Origin: Glycine soja
Lineage: Eukaryota; Streptophyta; Magnoliopsida; Fabales; Fabaceae
Assembly (NCBI RefSeq): GCF_004193775.1
Contig: NC_041011.1
Span: forward strand, 8,955,656 to 9,019,655
Direction of reading: 5' to 3'
DNA length: 64,000 bases
Below, piece by piece: positions 26,736 to 37,614 of this stretch. The translations under genes were made by a program, and so were the position numbers. Position 1 is the first letter of the stretch. Each line of letters starts with the position of its first letter. Below the pieces are notes generated by a model. That model worked only from the letters and a program-made list of their open reading frames with translations. It had not been told where the DNA came from and made no database searches.

Positions 26736-26906
26736 CTGACTTCTTTTATTTTACTAATCAAGTGTGTCTGTTTAATGCTACTACCTTTCCTCTGCTTCGG
26801 TTGAAACATAGACCTAATCTTGTTCTCCAAACTCTACGCCGTATATTTCATATACTTTTCAACCTTAGCATAATTTTCTATTGACAAACAGTAATTGTTG
26901 ACATAG

Positions 26907-29165
26907 TGTAACATCCCAATTTTTCGTAAATAAATTTAAAAAGTTTTTTAGTAAAAAAAAAAATAAATAAATAAATATAGAGCAAATAATGAACTGAGTA
27001 CCCTAGGTATAAATAGTTATGTTAATTCTTTTTTGCCTCATTTTCGTTTTTCCCCTTCTCCTCTCAAAACCCTTTCTTTTTCCCGCAGCCCACCAAACCT
27101 GTCTCGGAAAAACGACGATCTCGAAACCTTTCACCGTTGGATCGTCGTGAAATTTTAGTATTATGTTCTCAATCCAATTCTGAACTTTCTCACCGTTGGG
27201 AATTTGAAAATCTTATCTGAGCTTAGAGGAAAACCCTTCGCATTGTAGCATTTTAATTTCCCGCAGAAACCCAAAACTGTCTCGGTAAAACTACGATCCC
27301 GGTTTCGTTAGCCGTTGGATTTTCATGAAATTTAGATATGTTGTTCGAAATTTAATTGCGCACGCTTCCACCGTTGGGATTAGCGAGATAATATTCGTGG
27401 AGGGAGAAAAAGGAATCGCATGAAGACAGTACAAGTGGAGGTTTTAATCTCTTCTCCGTCTCTCTGACGTTTGGGAATTCTATCGGAGCAGTTGGATGAA
27501 TAATTGAAAGAATTTCAGGGAACCGCTAGAGATGTTGCTATCGCTGGCTGAAGACACGTGAGTCCGCTCAGAGGTAAGGGATGAGTTATTCACAGTTGGG
27601 GATTAGTGAGAATATGTGTAGGGATCCTTAGAGGATTAAATTGGGGTTTTATTTTGAATTGTTTTTTTTAAATTACAATTATTCCTTTATGATTATAAAT
27701 AAAATATTGACGTCTTAATGGAAATTGCTTGATAAATTGTGTTCTTGATATTTGTATATTTGAGGGGTTTTAGACCTATGATTTTGATATAATTGTGTAA
27801 TATTATTTAAGGGGTTTTAGTCCTCATATTGTGATAGTCTTTTATATAAATTGTTATATTGAGGATAAGAAATGATGATTCAAATTGTGAGTATGTGATG
27901 AATTGTAGAATAACATGTTGCTTTGAGATTATAATATTGTTATTGAGATTGAGTATAAGTGTAAAGTTGAACATGTGTTAATTTGTGAGATACGTGTAAA
28001 CATGTGATGGTGGATTGTCACACTATGAGAAGTGAAATTGTGAATGAGTTCTAGTTGTGGATAAGTGTGTAGTTAACACTTGATGTGAAATTACTTGTGT
28101 TGTAAGCTATGAATTGTACAATAACCCGACCAGTGTTATCTTGAGAAAAGCGTTGATGCGCAGTGTTAAAGAGAAAATGTAGGTTTCCTATTTAGGAACC
28201 AGTGTTAAATCATAGTGCAATTGTGTTGAACGTGTTTAAGACACGAGTGTAAGGTCGTGGGTATTGTATAATTCATGAGCAGTGTCTGCATGCAAAAATT
28301 ATTTTAGGGGTTGGACCTGAATCAGGAGGGAGAGGCCCTGACGGACTCTTCGGAGTGTAGGCCTTGGGGGTCACCGGGTTTGAGTGCTCCTTTAAGCCTA
28401 TGCTGATCTCATATGGTTGGAGCATTCTCGCAAAACATCGTGACCCTGACTGGTCTCCCTATGATCTTACTTAGTGAGAGTGACCTGACAAACTCATTGT
28501 GTGGTGTGTCTTGTTATGTACTCCTAAGCGCCCCAGGGTGGTTTTTCACTGACATGGTACCACATTGCATATAGGATTGAGTCTTAGCATAACTGTTGCA
28601 TATGCTTGCTAATTGATGTGTTATTATATCTTGATCAGAGTGTGGGATTCTTGTGTAATGTGATTGATGATTGAAAAGTGAATTTTGAATGACGAAGTGA
28701 TGAAGTTACGTGAGCTATGTTTAAACAAGTGGTATCTCATTTATATAACATGTATATTTAATTGTCTTGTTTCTCTATTAGCTAGGAATGTGATAACTCA
28801 CTTCCTGTGTGTGGTTGTGTTTGGATCCTGTAATGATCTTGAACTTGTGTTCGGGGGAGCAGAAAATAGGTGAATGACTATGAAGAATCTCATGCTAGAG
28901 GACACGGGAACACAACGCTCTGATAGGATGTGACATTAGGATATAGGTTCTATATTAATTGTATGAAGCTTAGACGACCTTGTTGAGTCTAGAATACTTT
29001 ATTATTTATTTGGACAAGTTGAAATATGATGTAAAAGAAAAATGAATGTGAACCTTTTTCCCCTTTGAAAGACTTGTAAAAAAAAATGTTTTAAAAATAC
29101 TTTTAATTAATATTTGAATTTTTTATTCCTTATTAGTATATATGTGAGGGGTAGAGGGTGTCACA
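26907..29165 (+). mobile_element. Solo LTR of a long-LTR retrotransposon (probably Gypsy)
   Basis: Begins TGTAACATCCC and ends GGGTGTCACA, the TG..CA form of many legume Gypsy LTRs. It is 2259 bp. Flanks are CATAG and TTTAG, a 5-bp duplication matching at three of five positions. It contains an imperfect tandem repeat of about 175 bp (units starting near 27083 and 27260, each with CTGTCTCGG.AAAAC.ACGATC and CCGTTGGAT). No gag-pol sequence is attached. The superfamily call rests on LTR style only. Confidence 0.6.
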
Positions 29166-29479
29166 TTTAGGCCCTATAAATTGGCATGACATCGAGTCTT
29201 TTTGACATTTGCAGACAATTACCATCTCTAGTACGAGTTCGATGACCAAGGGATAAATGTCATCAATTTCTCGGCATTGATCACTACTCCAATAGGTATT
29301 CCACTACTAGGGGTCTACATATTTCTTAATTGAACTCAATATACCAAACACTAGTTGTTACAGTTACCTTCAGGATATGCCTTTTCAATTAAGTGGTTGT
29401 TTACTTAACTTCATTTTAGAGAATTATTTGTTTTACATCCAAGATCATATGTGCTGTGAACATGGACCGGTGTGAGTGA

Positions 29480-30310
29480 CATTGAAACCTCTTTCCCTTG
29501 TCTTGAGGTGATTTGTTCTTGCCTTTATTTTTATTGTTTTGGCCAGAAATAAGAAATCCCTTGTCCTTAAAGAGCATTAGTGAGCATATCAACCAATTGA
29601 TTATTTGAAGTTAACAAAATATGTCCTAATTTATCTGAAGTCTATCTTCTCATAAATATGAAAGGAAATCGATCTCTATATGTTTGGTATGCTAATGAAA
29701 AACTGGGCTAAATGTTATATGAAGGGCTGCTTGATTATCACAAATGTGTCTTAGTTCCAACCTCACAAAATTTTAGCTCTATTTTGCTTCAGCTCTGGAT
29801 CTTGCAACCATATTTTGCTTGTTGAGGTTTTCCATGAAAGAGATTCACTCCAAATAGAACACAATATCCACAGGTAGATCTCCTATTAAGTATAGGTAAT
29901 AATCTCCTTATGCCCTCTATTCTAAAACACTAATCAATCCTTTTACTAGTGATCCTTTAAGAAATATCAAAATTCTGACATCTGCATTCTAATGATCATA
30001 CTTACAACAAAAGATGGTTGGTCTTGTTATAATTGGATTAGTTTATCTTTCTGACAAACTCCAATATCTACTTGGGTCAGAAAATAATTCTCCTTGGTTA
30101 GGAAGAAGCTTAACATCTTGATATGTGGGATTATCTAATGGTTTACAATTCACCATTCCATTTTCTTCAAGAATACCAAGAGCATAGTTTATTGGGAAAT
30201 AGTAATTCCAGACCTTGATTAAGCAACTTCAATTCCCAGAATATCTCAATTGGCCTGAGTCTGGTTTACCAAGAAAAATGTAGGAATCAGTTTATAATTT
30301 TGCAAGTTCA
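29480..30310 (-). pseudogene. Ty1/Copia pol relic (reverse transcriptase to RNase H end)
   Basis: Read on the - strand, fragments recall the Copia RT tail (YFLGIEVA..SRSGI near 30290-30230, LLPNQG-like sequence near 30090) and the RNase H tail (HIEIDF..REDRLQI near 29680, a NQLVDMLT-like stretch near 29600). Every frame is broken by many stops, so it is much older than the Sirevirus at 44009. It lies inside CACTA-C on the opposite strand to the transposase. Confidence 0.6.
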
Positions 30311-30790
30311 GATATTTGTACTAGAGCAAGCCATACACGTGTATTTGATATTATGATGAAAATTTTAAAATCTTTTCACCTGCAACAAGGATAGTGGTAT
30401 TTCTATGTTGCTATGATGCTATTAGTATTTTTACTAACTAGCTCGAGCATTTACAATTGTACATTAAGTAGTATCAGTGTAGGATTGCTATAGAGTGGGA
30501 TCATACCAGAGGGTTGAAGAGCAAATTGGCTTGCTTGTGAGATTGTCATTTTTCTGCAAGTTGAAGGCTCACAATTTTATGGGTTATGTTGCATCATCTA
30601 GTGCATAGAAAACCTCCATTTCATGGATTTTTTTTACCTTGAAAAGCTCTTCTCTTCAAGAGACACCTTTCTTCTCCCACTTAGTTGACAGATTTGCAAT
30701 ACCTTTCCTCTCCCTTACAGCACACAACACTTTTCTATTCTTTCTCTTCATTCTGTTTTTGATATGAAAAGGGTAATTTCACACCAAATC

Positions 30791-31260
30791 TTAGGGTTGC
30801 CAACTAGTGGTGTAGCTGTCTAGGAACATGTCTTTGTTGGAACAATTGGACATCAAGTTGTTGTCGTTTTTGGTGTTGTTAATCTTGGAGTTGCAAGAGC
30901 CTTCCATCTCATAGACTTTGGGGGCAAATGATGATGGTCTCTGCTCATAGGACCTTTTATCTGAAGCGGTGCTCTCTGAATTTAGGAGGTTCACTTCATT
31001 TTCTATTGCTCTCTTACAGACCTCACATTCTTCAATGTTTCATTTTTCAGAACATTGCCTTTCATACCATTATCTAACCCACCAAAACAATATGAATTGC
31101 TACTCAATAAAACTTGATCTTTTGAACCTTCTGCCATTGATTCATCTTCTACATGATATTGCTTATCAGAATGAAAGATTTCATTATCCTCCAAGGTTGG
31201 GGAAGAACAATCAACACTGTTTTGAGCTAGCCAATTCTGCAATTCAATAGCAATTACTAC
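30791..31260 (-). pseudogene. Unidentified coding-like fragment with one frameshift
   Basis: Two consecutive - strand open stretches (31242-31003 and 30994-30791) have normal codon use and a hydrophilic, Ser/Asn-rich composition unlike retroelement proteins. The first starts near LQNWLAQNSVDCSSPTLEDN; the second contains KVYEMEGSCNSKINNTK. A frameshift around 31000 links them. I do not recognise the family. It may be a captured fragment of a host nuclear protein. Confidence 0.35.
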
Positions 31261-31319
31261 ATGGCTTGATGAGAATTTTGTTATATATTATTATATTTAG
31301 ATATACCCAACAAGCAAAA

Positions 31320-31700
31320 ACCAGGCATAATCATGCCCCTTATGGTTTGACAAAAATCAGTAGCACTGTCCCTGGGGTTGCAACCTCCCTACCACCCAAA
31401 TCACTCAATTGATGCCCCCAGCAATGAAACAGCAGCACTGCCCCTGGGGCTGCAACTTAAGAGGCTGTTTGATAGGTCTGTTAGTTAGTTAGTTAGTTAG
31501 GGAACAATGAATCAAATAGTGGGTTACTTAGTGAGTCAACTGGCCGATGAACAAAAACTAGATTAAGAAGGAATAAACTAACAAATATTAAGTTTAGTAA
31601 ATAGTAGGAAAATTGGCAAGGAGAGTAAATTACCAAAGAATAGAAATAGAAGCTTCTAGATGTAATGTACTTGGTAAATAACTAACTACTTGGCAATTTG
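31320..31700. other. Unassigned sequence inside CACTA-C
   Basis: Two near-copies of a phrase with the core CCCTGGGG.TGCAAC (about 31370 and 31440), then a (TTAG)n-like run at 31480-31500. This may be the remains of an LTR belonging to the Copia relic. No gene. Confidence 0.3.
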
Positions 31701-31835
31701 TGAGATAAATCATTAAATTTTGTTGACTTCACATTTTTCCAGGTTATCATTTGCTACTGGTAATTCGCGTTGCTCTGGAAGGTCTTTGATTATAGCAATT
31801 CCAAGTACGTACGTATGGACTTGTATGTATGTATG

Positions 31836-31838
<3 letters not shown>

Positions 31839-31903
<65 letters not shown>
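31839..31903. repeat. (GTAT)n(AT)n microsatellite
   Basis: A short TATG/GTAT run (31823-31840) passes into about 65 bp of AT repeat. Confidence 0.95.
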
Positions 31904-31904
<1 letters not shown>

Positions 31905-31939
31905 CCGCTGGTTTCGATTAGTTAGCTAGTTTCTCTTTT

Positions 31940-32222
31940 CAGATATAAGACAACACAATAGATCAGTAAGAACCCTAACCAAACAAGAAAGCAATGGCTA
32001 CTGAGTTACAGCAACAGACAGTGGAGGTATCCACTTTTGTCACACCCGTCGCTCATGATAACTTGTTGGTTTCATTAGCGGCGCTAACAAATCAAAGGAC
32101 TTATCATGAGCGATGCATGTGACGAGAGTGGATACCTCCACCGTCTGCTGCCCTAACTCGGCAGCCATTGCTTTCTTGTTTGATTAAGGTTCTTACCAAT
32201 CTATTGTGTTGTGTTAGATGTC
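31940..32222. repeat. Long near-perfect palindrome (hairpin)
   Basis: The two halves are inverted copies meeting at TTAGCGGCGCTAA (centre near 32081) with almost no spacer. Landmarks recur inverted: CAACACAATAGAT / ATCTATTGTGTTG, AAGAAAGCAATGGCT / AGCCATTGCTTTCTT, GGAGGTATCCACT / AGTGGATACCTCC, CGCTCATGATAA / TTATCATGAGCG. Arms are about 140 bp with scattered mismatches. It could be a MITE or a source of double-stranded RNA. It lies in CACTA-C shortly upstream of the transposase gene. Confidence 0.85.
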
Positions 32223-32304
32223 ACTGTATTTAAATTGTATGTCATTAATGTGCCTTGCTTTAGATTAAACTTTTGTTCATAATGAGTTAGCCTTAGATTC
32301 CCGT

Positions 32305-32625
32305 TTGAGATTGAATACAATGATTCTTGCAGAAAGTTTGCATTAATCATTGTATTCAATCTTGAATTGTCCGTTTGGACACTTTGGGGAGAGTCTCATT
32401 TTTATGGTAGATTCATGTGTTAAGGTTAACATTATTTTGTTTAATTTGATGAAATTACGGTACAATGCATCTCTAGTTGTTCTCTGAGTGCATACTTGAT
32501 TATCGGCGAATTAATGTCACTGATTTCATGTCGTGTACTTGGAGACCAATGCGAAATGCTACCAAAATTTCATCAAATTTAACAAAATAAGATTAATCTT
32601 GACGCTTGAATCTATCATAAAAATG
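32305..32625. repeat. Two further inverted repeats upstream of the CACTA-C transposase
   Basis: A small hairpin (32305-32370) has arms AGATTGAATACAATGATT and its complement. A larger one (32395-32625) pairs CATTTTTATGGTAGATTCA with TGAATCTATCATAAAAATG and TTTAATTTGATGAAATT with AATTTCATCAAATTTAA, around a spacer of about 90 bp. They sit between the long palindrome and the start of the transposase reading frame, in the likely promoter/leader. Confidence 0.75.
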
Positions 32626-32719
32626 TGTCTTCCTGAATGGGATAGGGCCACACCTTAAATGAAAAAGTGAGATATCATGCATTGAATGAGTTTCAGAGTA
32701 TGAATCAATTATTATTTAG

Positions 32720-35700
32720 ATGAACCGAAGTTGGATGAATGAAAGCCGATTGAGCCCTGCATATGAGGAAGGTGTCGAACAGTTCCTACAATTTGCTTTA
32801 GAAAGAAGTCGGCCGGATGAAAACAACAAGTTTTTTTGTCCATGCATAAATTGTTTGAATAGGAGACGGCAAAAAGTCGATGACATATGGGACCATTTGC
32901 TGTGTGATGAAATCAAGAGGAATTATACGACGTGGATATGACATGGTGAAATGACAGACAACCAGAGTGGGCCCCAATCTGAACCGTTTGATGTAGAAAT
33001 GGGAGATCGCTTGGAGGATATGATTCGTGACATTGGAGAAGAGTCTTTTCAGCAAGCACATGCCCTTATGCATGATACATTGCAAAGTGATTCAAAGAAG
33101 TCTTTGTATCCGGGATGCAAGAATTTGTTGACGCTGTTGTCTGTGGTGTTAAGTCTAGTTAATGTCAAGGCCAGATATGGGTGGAGTGACAAAAGTTTTA
33201 TTTCACTACTTCATGTAGTGCACGATATGCTTCCAGAGGAAAAAATGTTGCCTAAAAGTTAGTATCAGGCAAAGAAGGTACTGTGTCCCATGGGTATGGA
33301 GTATCAGAAGATTCATGCTTTCCCGAATGATTGCATACTGTACAAACATAAATTTGAAGAAATGTCTAAATTCCCTAGGTGTGGGGTATCACAGTACAAA
33401 GTGAAGAATGATGAGGAGTGTAGTAGTGATGAAAACTCAAAGAAAGGCCCCCCAGTGAAGGTGTTGTGGAATCTGCCGATCGTTCCAAGGTTTAAGCGTC
33501 TTTTTGCTAATAGAGACAATGCTAAAGACCTTACATGGTATGCAACAGGGAGAAAATGCGATGGAATGGTTCGTCATCTAGCTGATTGCTCGCAATGGAA
33601 AAAGATAGATCATTTTCCGGATTTCGACAAAGAGGCAAGAAATCTTAGGCTTGGACTAGCCAGTGATGGAATGAATCCATATGGCAATTTAAGCACTCAA
33701 TACAGTTCATGGCCAGTTCTACTTGTAATTCACAATTTGCCTCCTTGGTTGTGCATGAAGCGAAAATACATGATGTTGTCTATGATGATATCGGGCCCAA
33801 GACAACCAGGAAATGACATTGATGTTTATCTAAGTCCGTTGATTGAAGACCTAACAAAGTTGTGGGACGAGGGGGTTTTAGTGTTTAATGGGTTTCAGAA
33901 TGAGACTTTTCAAATGCATGCAATGCTTTTTTGTACCATTAATGACTTTCCAACATATGGGAATCTGAGCGGTTACAATGTTAAGGGTCATCATGCATGC
34001 CCCATCTGTGAAGAAGACACAAGCTACATACAACTGAAACATGGTAGAAAAATAGTGTACACTAGGCATCGATGTTTTCTAAAACCTCATCACCCTTACA
34101 GGCGATTGAAAAAAGCATTTAATGGAAGTCAAGAACACCAAACTGCACCGATACCGTTGATTGGTGAGCAGGTCTTCCATCGGGCTCAACACTTGAATAT
34201 TGTATTTGGAAAGACCCAAAAGAAGGAAAAAAGTAAGACTTACATATGGAAGAAGAGGTCCATTTTCTTGTTGGATCGAGTGGCCTCAGAATAATTAAGA
34301 AGGGGGGATTGAATTAATTATTCCAAAACCTTTACTAATTAAAAAATTACTTTTTTTTAATGCTTTTACTAAATTGTTATGAGAATAAGGAGTAGAAGAG
34401 AAACTTAACAGAAAGTAAAAGCGGAAATTAAATGCACAGCGAAAAGTAAAAGAGTAGGGAAGAAGAAAACAAACACACAAGAGTTTTTATACTGGTTCGG
34501 CAACAACCCGTGCCTACATCCAGTCCCCAAGCGACCTGCGGTCCTTGAGATTTCTTTCAACCTTGTAAAAATCCTTTTACAAGCAAAGATCCACAAGGGA
34601 TGTACCCTCCCTTGTTCTCTTTGAACCTAGTGGATGTACCCTCCACTAGAACTGATCCACAAGAGATGTATCCTCTCTTGTTCTCAGTCAAACCCAAGTA
34701 GATGTACCCTCTACTTGTACCACAAAGGATGTACCCTCCAATGTGTTGAGACAAAAATCTCAGGCTGTTAAACCTTTGATACTTTGTGAATGGGGATACA
34801 AAAGAATTCTCAAGCGGTTAGTCCTTTGAACACTTTTGTAAAAGGGAAATGGAAGAATCAAAAGAATTCTCAGATTGTGTCGTTTTGAATTCTTTGACAA
34901 GGGAGAAGGGAGACACAAAAGAATTCAAGCGGTTAGTCCTTCGTTCTTTTGGAAAAAGGGAGAAGAGAGACACAAAAATAATTCGGGCGGTTAGTCCTTG
35001 GCGAATTCTTTTTGGCAAAGGGAGAAGAGAATGAAAAGATGAATAACACAAGTTTTCAAGGTTTAGAAAACCATAAAACTTCAGAAAGCTTTTGGTACAA
35101 AGAAGAAGAAGAAGTTCAAAGAGAGTCAAGGCTTGTAAAGGATTGATTGGAAAAGTAAAGTGTCTTGAAAAGCAAATCAAAGCCTTGCTTTTATAGACTC
35201 TTCATGTCTGGTCAAGAGGACCATTTAGAAGAGTTATAACTTTTACAAAAACTTAAAACCAATTTGAAAAAGTCAAAAACCTTTTTGAAGAGTTACATCT
35301 TTTGATTTATCAGAAACAACCACTGGTAATCAATTACCAAATTAGTGTAATCGATTACACAAGGCTTTTAAGTGAAAGGATGTGAATCTTCACATTTGAA
35401 TTTAAATTTCAACATTCAAGGGCACTAGTAATGGATTACCAAAACATTGTAATCGATTACAACCTTTTGAAAATAATTGGAACATTGTAAATTCAGTTTG
35501 AAAACTTTTTCAAACTCATTTTGCTACTGGTAATCGATTACAACAATATGGTAATCGATTACCAAAGAGTAAAAACTCTTTGGTAAAGGTTTTGTCAAAA
35601 ACTCATGTGTTATTCAAAGTTTTGAAAAAAACTTTTTAATACTTATCTTGATTGAGTCTTTTCTTCATTCTGGAATCTTGAGTCTTGAATCTTGATCTTG

Positions 35701-37507
35701 ATTCTTGAGATCTTGAACCTTGAATCTTGATTCTTGATTCTAGGCTTTCTTCTTGAGTCTTGAATTCTTCATGATTTTTGAACTCTTGAATTTTTCTTGA
35801 TTCACTTGAGTTGTTCTTTGATTGATCTTTGAGCTTTTTGTCATCACCTTTGTCATCATCATTATTATCATCAAAACACCTTTGAATCACCTTTGATTCA
35901 CCATGAAGCTTTGCTTCTACATTTCTTTGATCTTTCGTACTGGTCTGACCTTGACATTAGGCATTGTACTAATGTTATGCATGTGGAGAAAAAATGTATG
36001 TGATAGTGTCATTGGGACGCTCCTTAACATTCAAGGCAAGATAAAAGATGGTTTGAATACCTGTCAAGATCTAGCTGAGATGGGCATACGATTGCAGTTG
36101 CATTCAAGGTCTGATGGGAAAAAAATATACTTGCCTCCAGCTTGTCATACTTTGTCGAAAAAGGAGAAGATCAGCTTTTGTCACTGTCTGCGATGGGTCA
36201 AAGTCCCACAAAGATACTGTTCAAATATTAAGAGCCTTATGCAGTTGAAGGAGCTTAAGTTGGTAGGGTTAAAGTCTCACGATTTTCACGTCTTGATGCA
36301 ACAATTGTTAGCCATGACCATACGAGACATTTTGCCTAACAAAGTCAGGTTAGCCATAACTCTCCTGTGCTTTTTCTTCAATGCCATATGTAGCAAAGTC
36401 CTTGATCTTGTCAAGTTTGATGACCTGGAAAATGAGGCTGCAATTATACTGTGCCAGTTGGAGATGTATTTTCCTCCTGCTTTCTTTGACATCATGGTTC
36501 ACTTAATTGTTCATCTGGTCGGAGAAATCAAATGTTGTGGCCCTGTTTATTTGTGGTGGATGTACCCGGTTGAGCAATACATGAAGATCTTAAAAGGGCA
36601 TACAAAGAATGTACATCCTCCTGAAGCATCTATTGTTGAAAGGTACATTACAGAAGAAGCCATTGAATTTTGTTCATAGTACATTAAAAAGGCTAAACCT
36701 GTTGGGCTTCTCGAGTCTTGGCATGACGACAGAGTGGGCGGTAAGGGTTCAAGAGGACTACATGTTATCACTCCAAGTGTAGAAGATTTGTTACAAGCTC
36801 ACTTGTATGTCTTGAATAACAGTAATGAAGTTTTTCCATACATACTTCAGCATGAAGGTTTAGTCAAACAAAGTAATCAAAAAATGTTAAAGAACTGGGT
36901 CTTGAAAAAGCATAACAAGACTTTCTTTGATTGGTTTAAAGATACAATCTTTGCTGATGAAAATGCTTCTGAAACATTAAGAAAGCTAGTAGATGGGCCT
37001 AAAAGAAATGTTATAACTTGGAAAGGATACGACATAAACAAGTATTCCTTTTATACAAAAGCACAAGACGAGAAAAGTACAATGCAAAACAGTGGGGTCA
37101 CCCTAACGGCTGAATCTCAACACTTCGCCAGTGTACATGATGAGAATCCATGTGTAGCTTCCATCCCTTACTTTGGGTCAATTGATGAAATTTGGGAGCT
37201 TAACTATGTCAAATTTACTGTTTGTGTTTTCAAATGTAAATGGGTTGACAACAATGACCCTTTCATCATGGCAGAATAAGCTAAACATGTATTTTATGTT
37301 CAAGACCCTTGTGATGAAAGGTGGTCTGTGGTTCTTCATGTGAAAACAATTGGTGTTAATGTAAAAGATGATGATTCATACATTGATACTTATGTTAGTC
37401 CTTTGTCCACACAAATGACTCCTAACGTCATCGGAGAAGAAGAAGCTGACGACATTCATGCTAATCCTAAGGATCATGATGCAGGAGAATTAATTAACAT
37501 CGTCTAA
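32720..37507 (+). pseudogene. TNP2-type CACTA transposase (Transpos_assoc, Transposase_21, DUF4218, DUF4216), broken
   Basis: Starts MNRSWMNESRLSPAYEEG at 32720 with a Cys-rich transposase-associated domain (FCPCINCLNRRR). The DDE domain follows (LGLASDGMNPYG, then QPGNDIDVYLSPLIEDL; the E-containing MHVEK lies beyond the LTR). DUF4218 (36000-36680) contains a HPPEASIVERYITEEA block, and DUF4216 (36700-37270) has IDEIWELNYVKF and FKCKW. The enzyme would cut CACTA termini. Damage: TGA 32939, TAG 33260, solo LTR 34269-35921 (with TTTCT duplicated), a one-base insertion in the A run 35989-35994, TAG 36677 and TAA 37277. Apart from the LTR and these sites the frame is well kept, so decay is recent relative to the Copia relic. 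Confidence 0.9.
34269..35921 (-). mobile_element. Solo LTR B (Sirevirus-like Copia), TSD TTTCT
   Basis: On the - strand it reads TGTAGAAGCAAAGC.. to ..CTCGATCCAACA. TTTCT flanks both ends (34264-34268 and 35922-35926), a perfect 5-bp duplication within the transposase frame. It contains GCCGAACCAGTATAAA (- strand, about 34485-34500), exact and variant GTAATCGATTAC palindromes in pairs (35330-35560), internal tandem repeats of a GGATGTACCCTCC phrase (34600-34740) and a TTGA.TCTTGA-rich minisatellite (35650-35770). Start and end resemble the Sirevirus LTR at 44009. Length 1653 bp. Confidence 0.92.
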
Positions 37508-37614
37508 TGTAATTTTTTAATTATGTATTTCATTTCGGTACATTCATTTACATAACTGATTCAGTTTTTTGATAATGTTAACTAAGTCAAGTTTTTTTTT
37601 CCTTTATAGGCCCA

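Noticed and set aside
35636..35890. Hydrophilic repetitive ORF in solo LTR B
   Set aside because: It is a minisatellite inside the LTR, not a protein gene.
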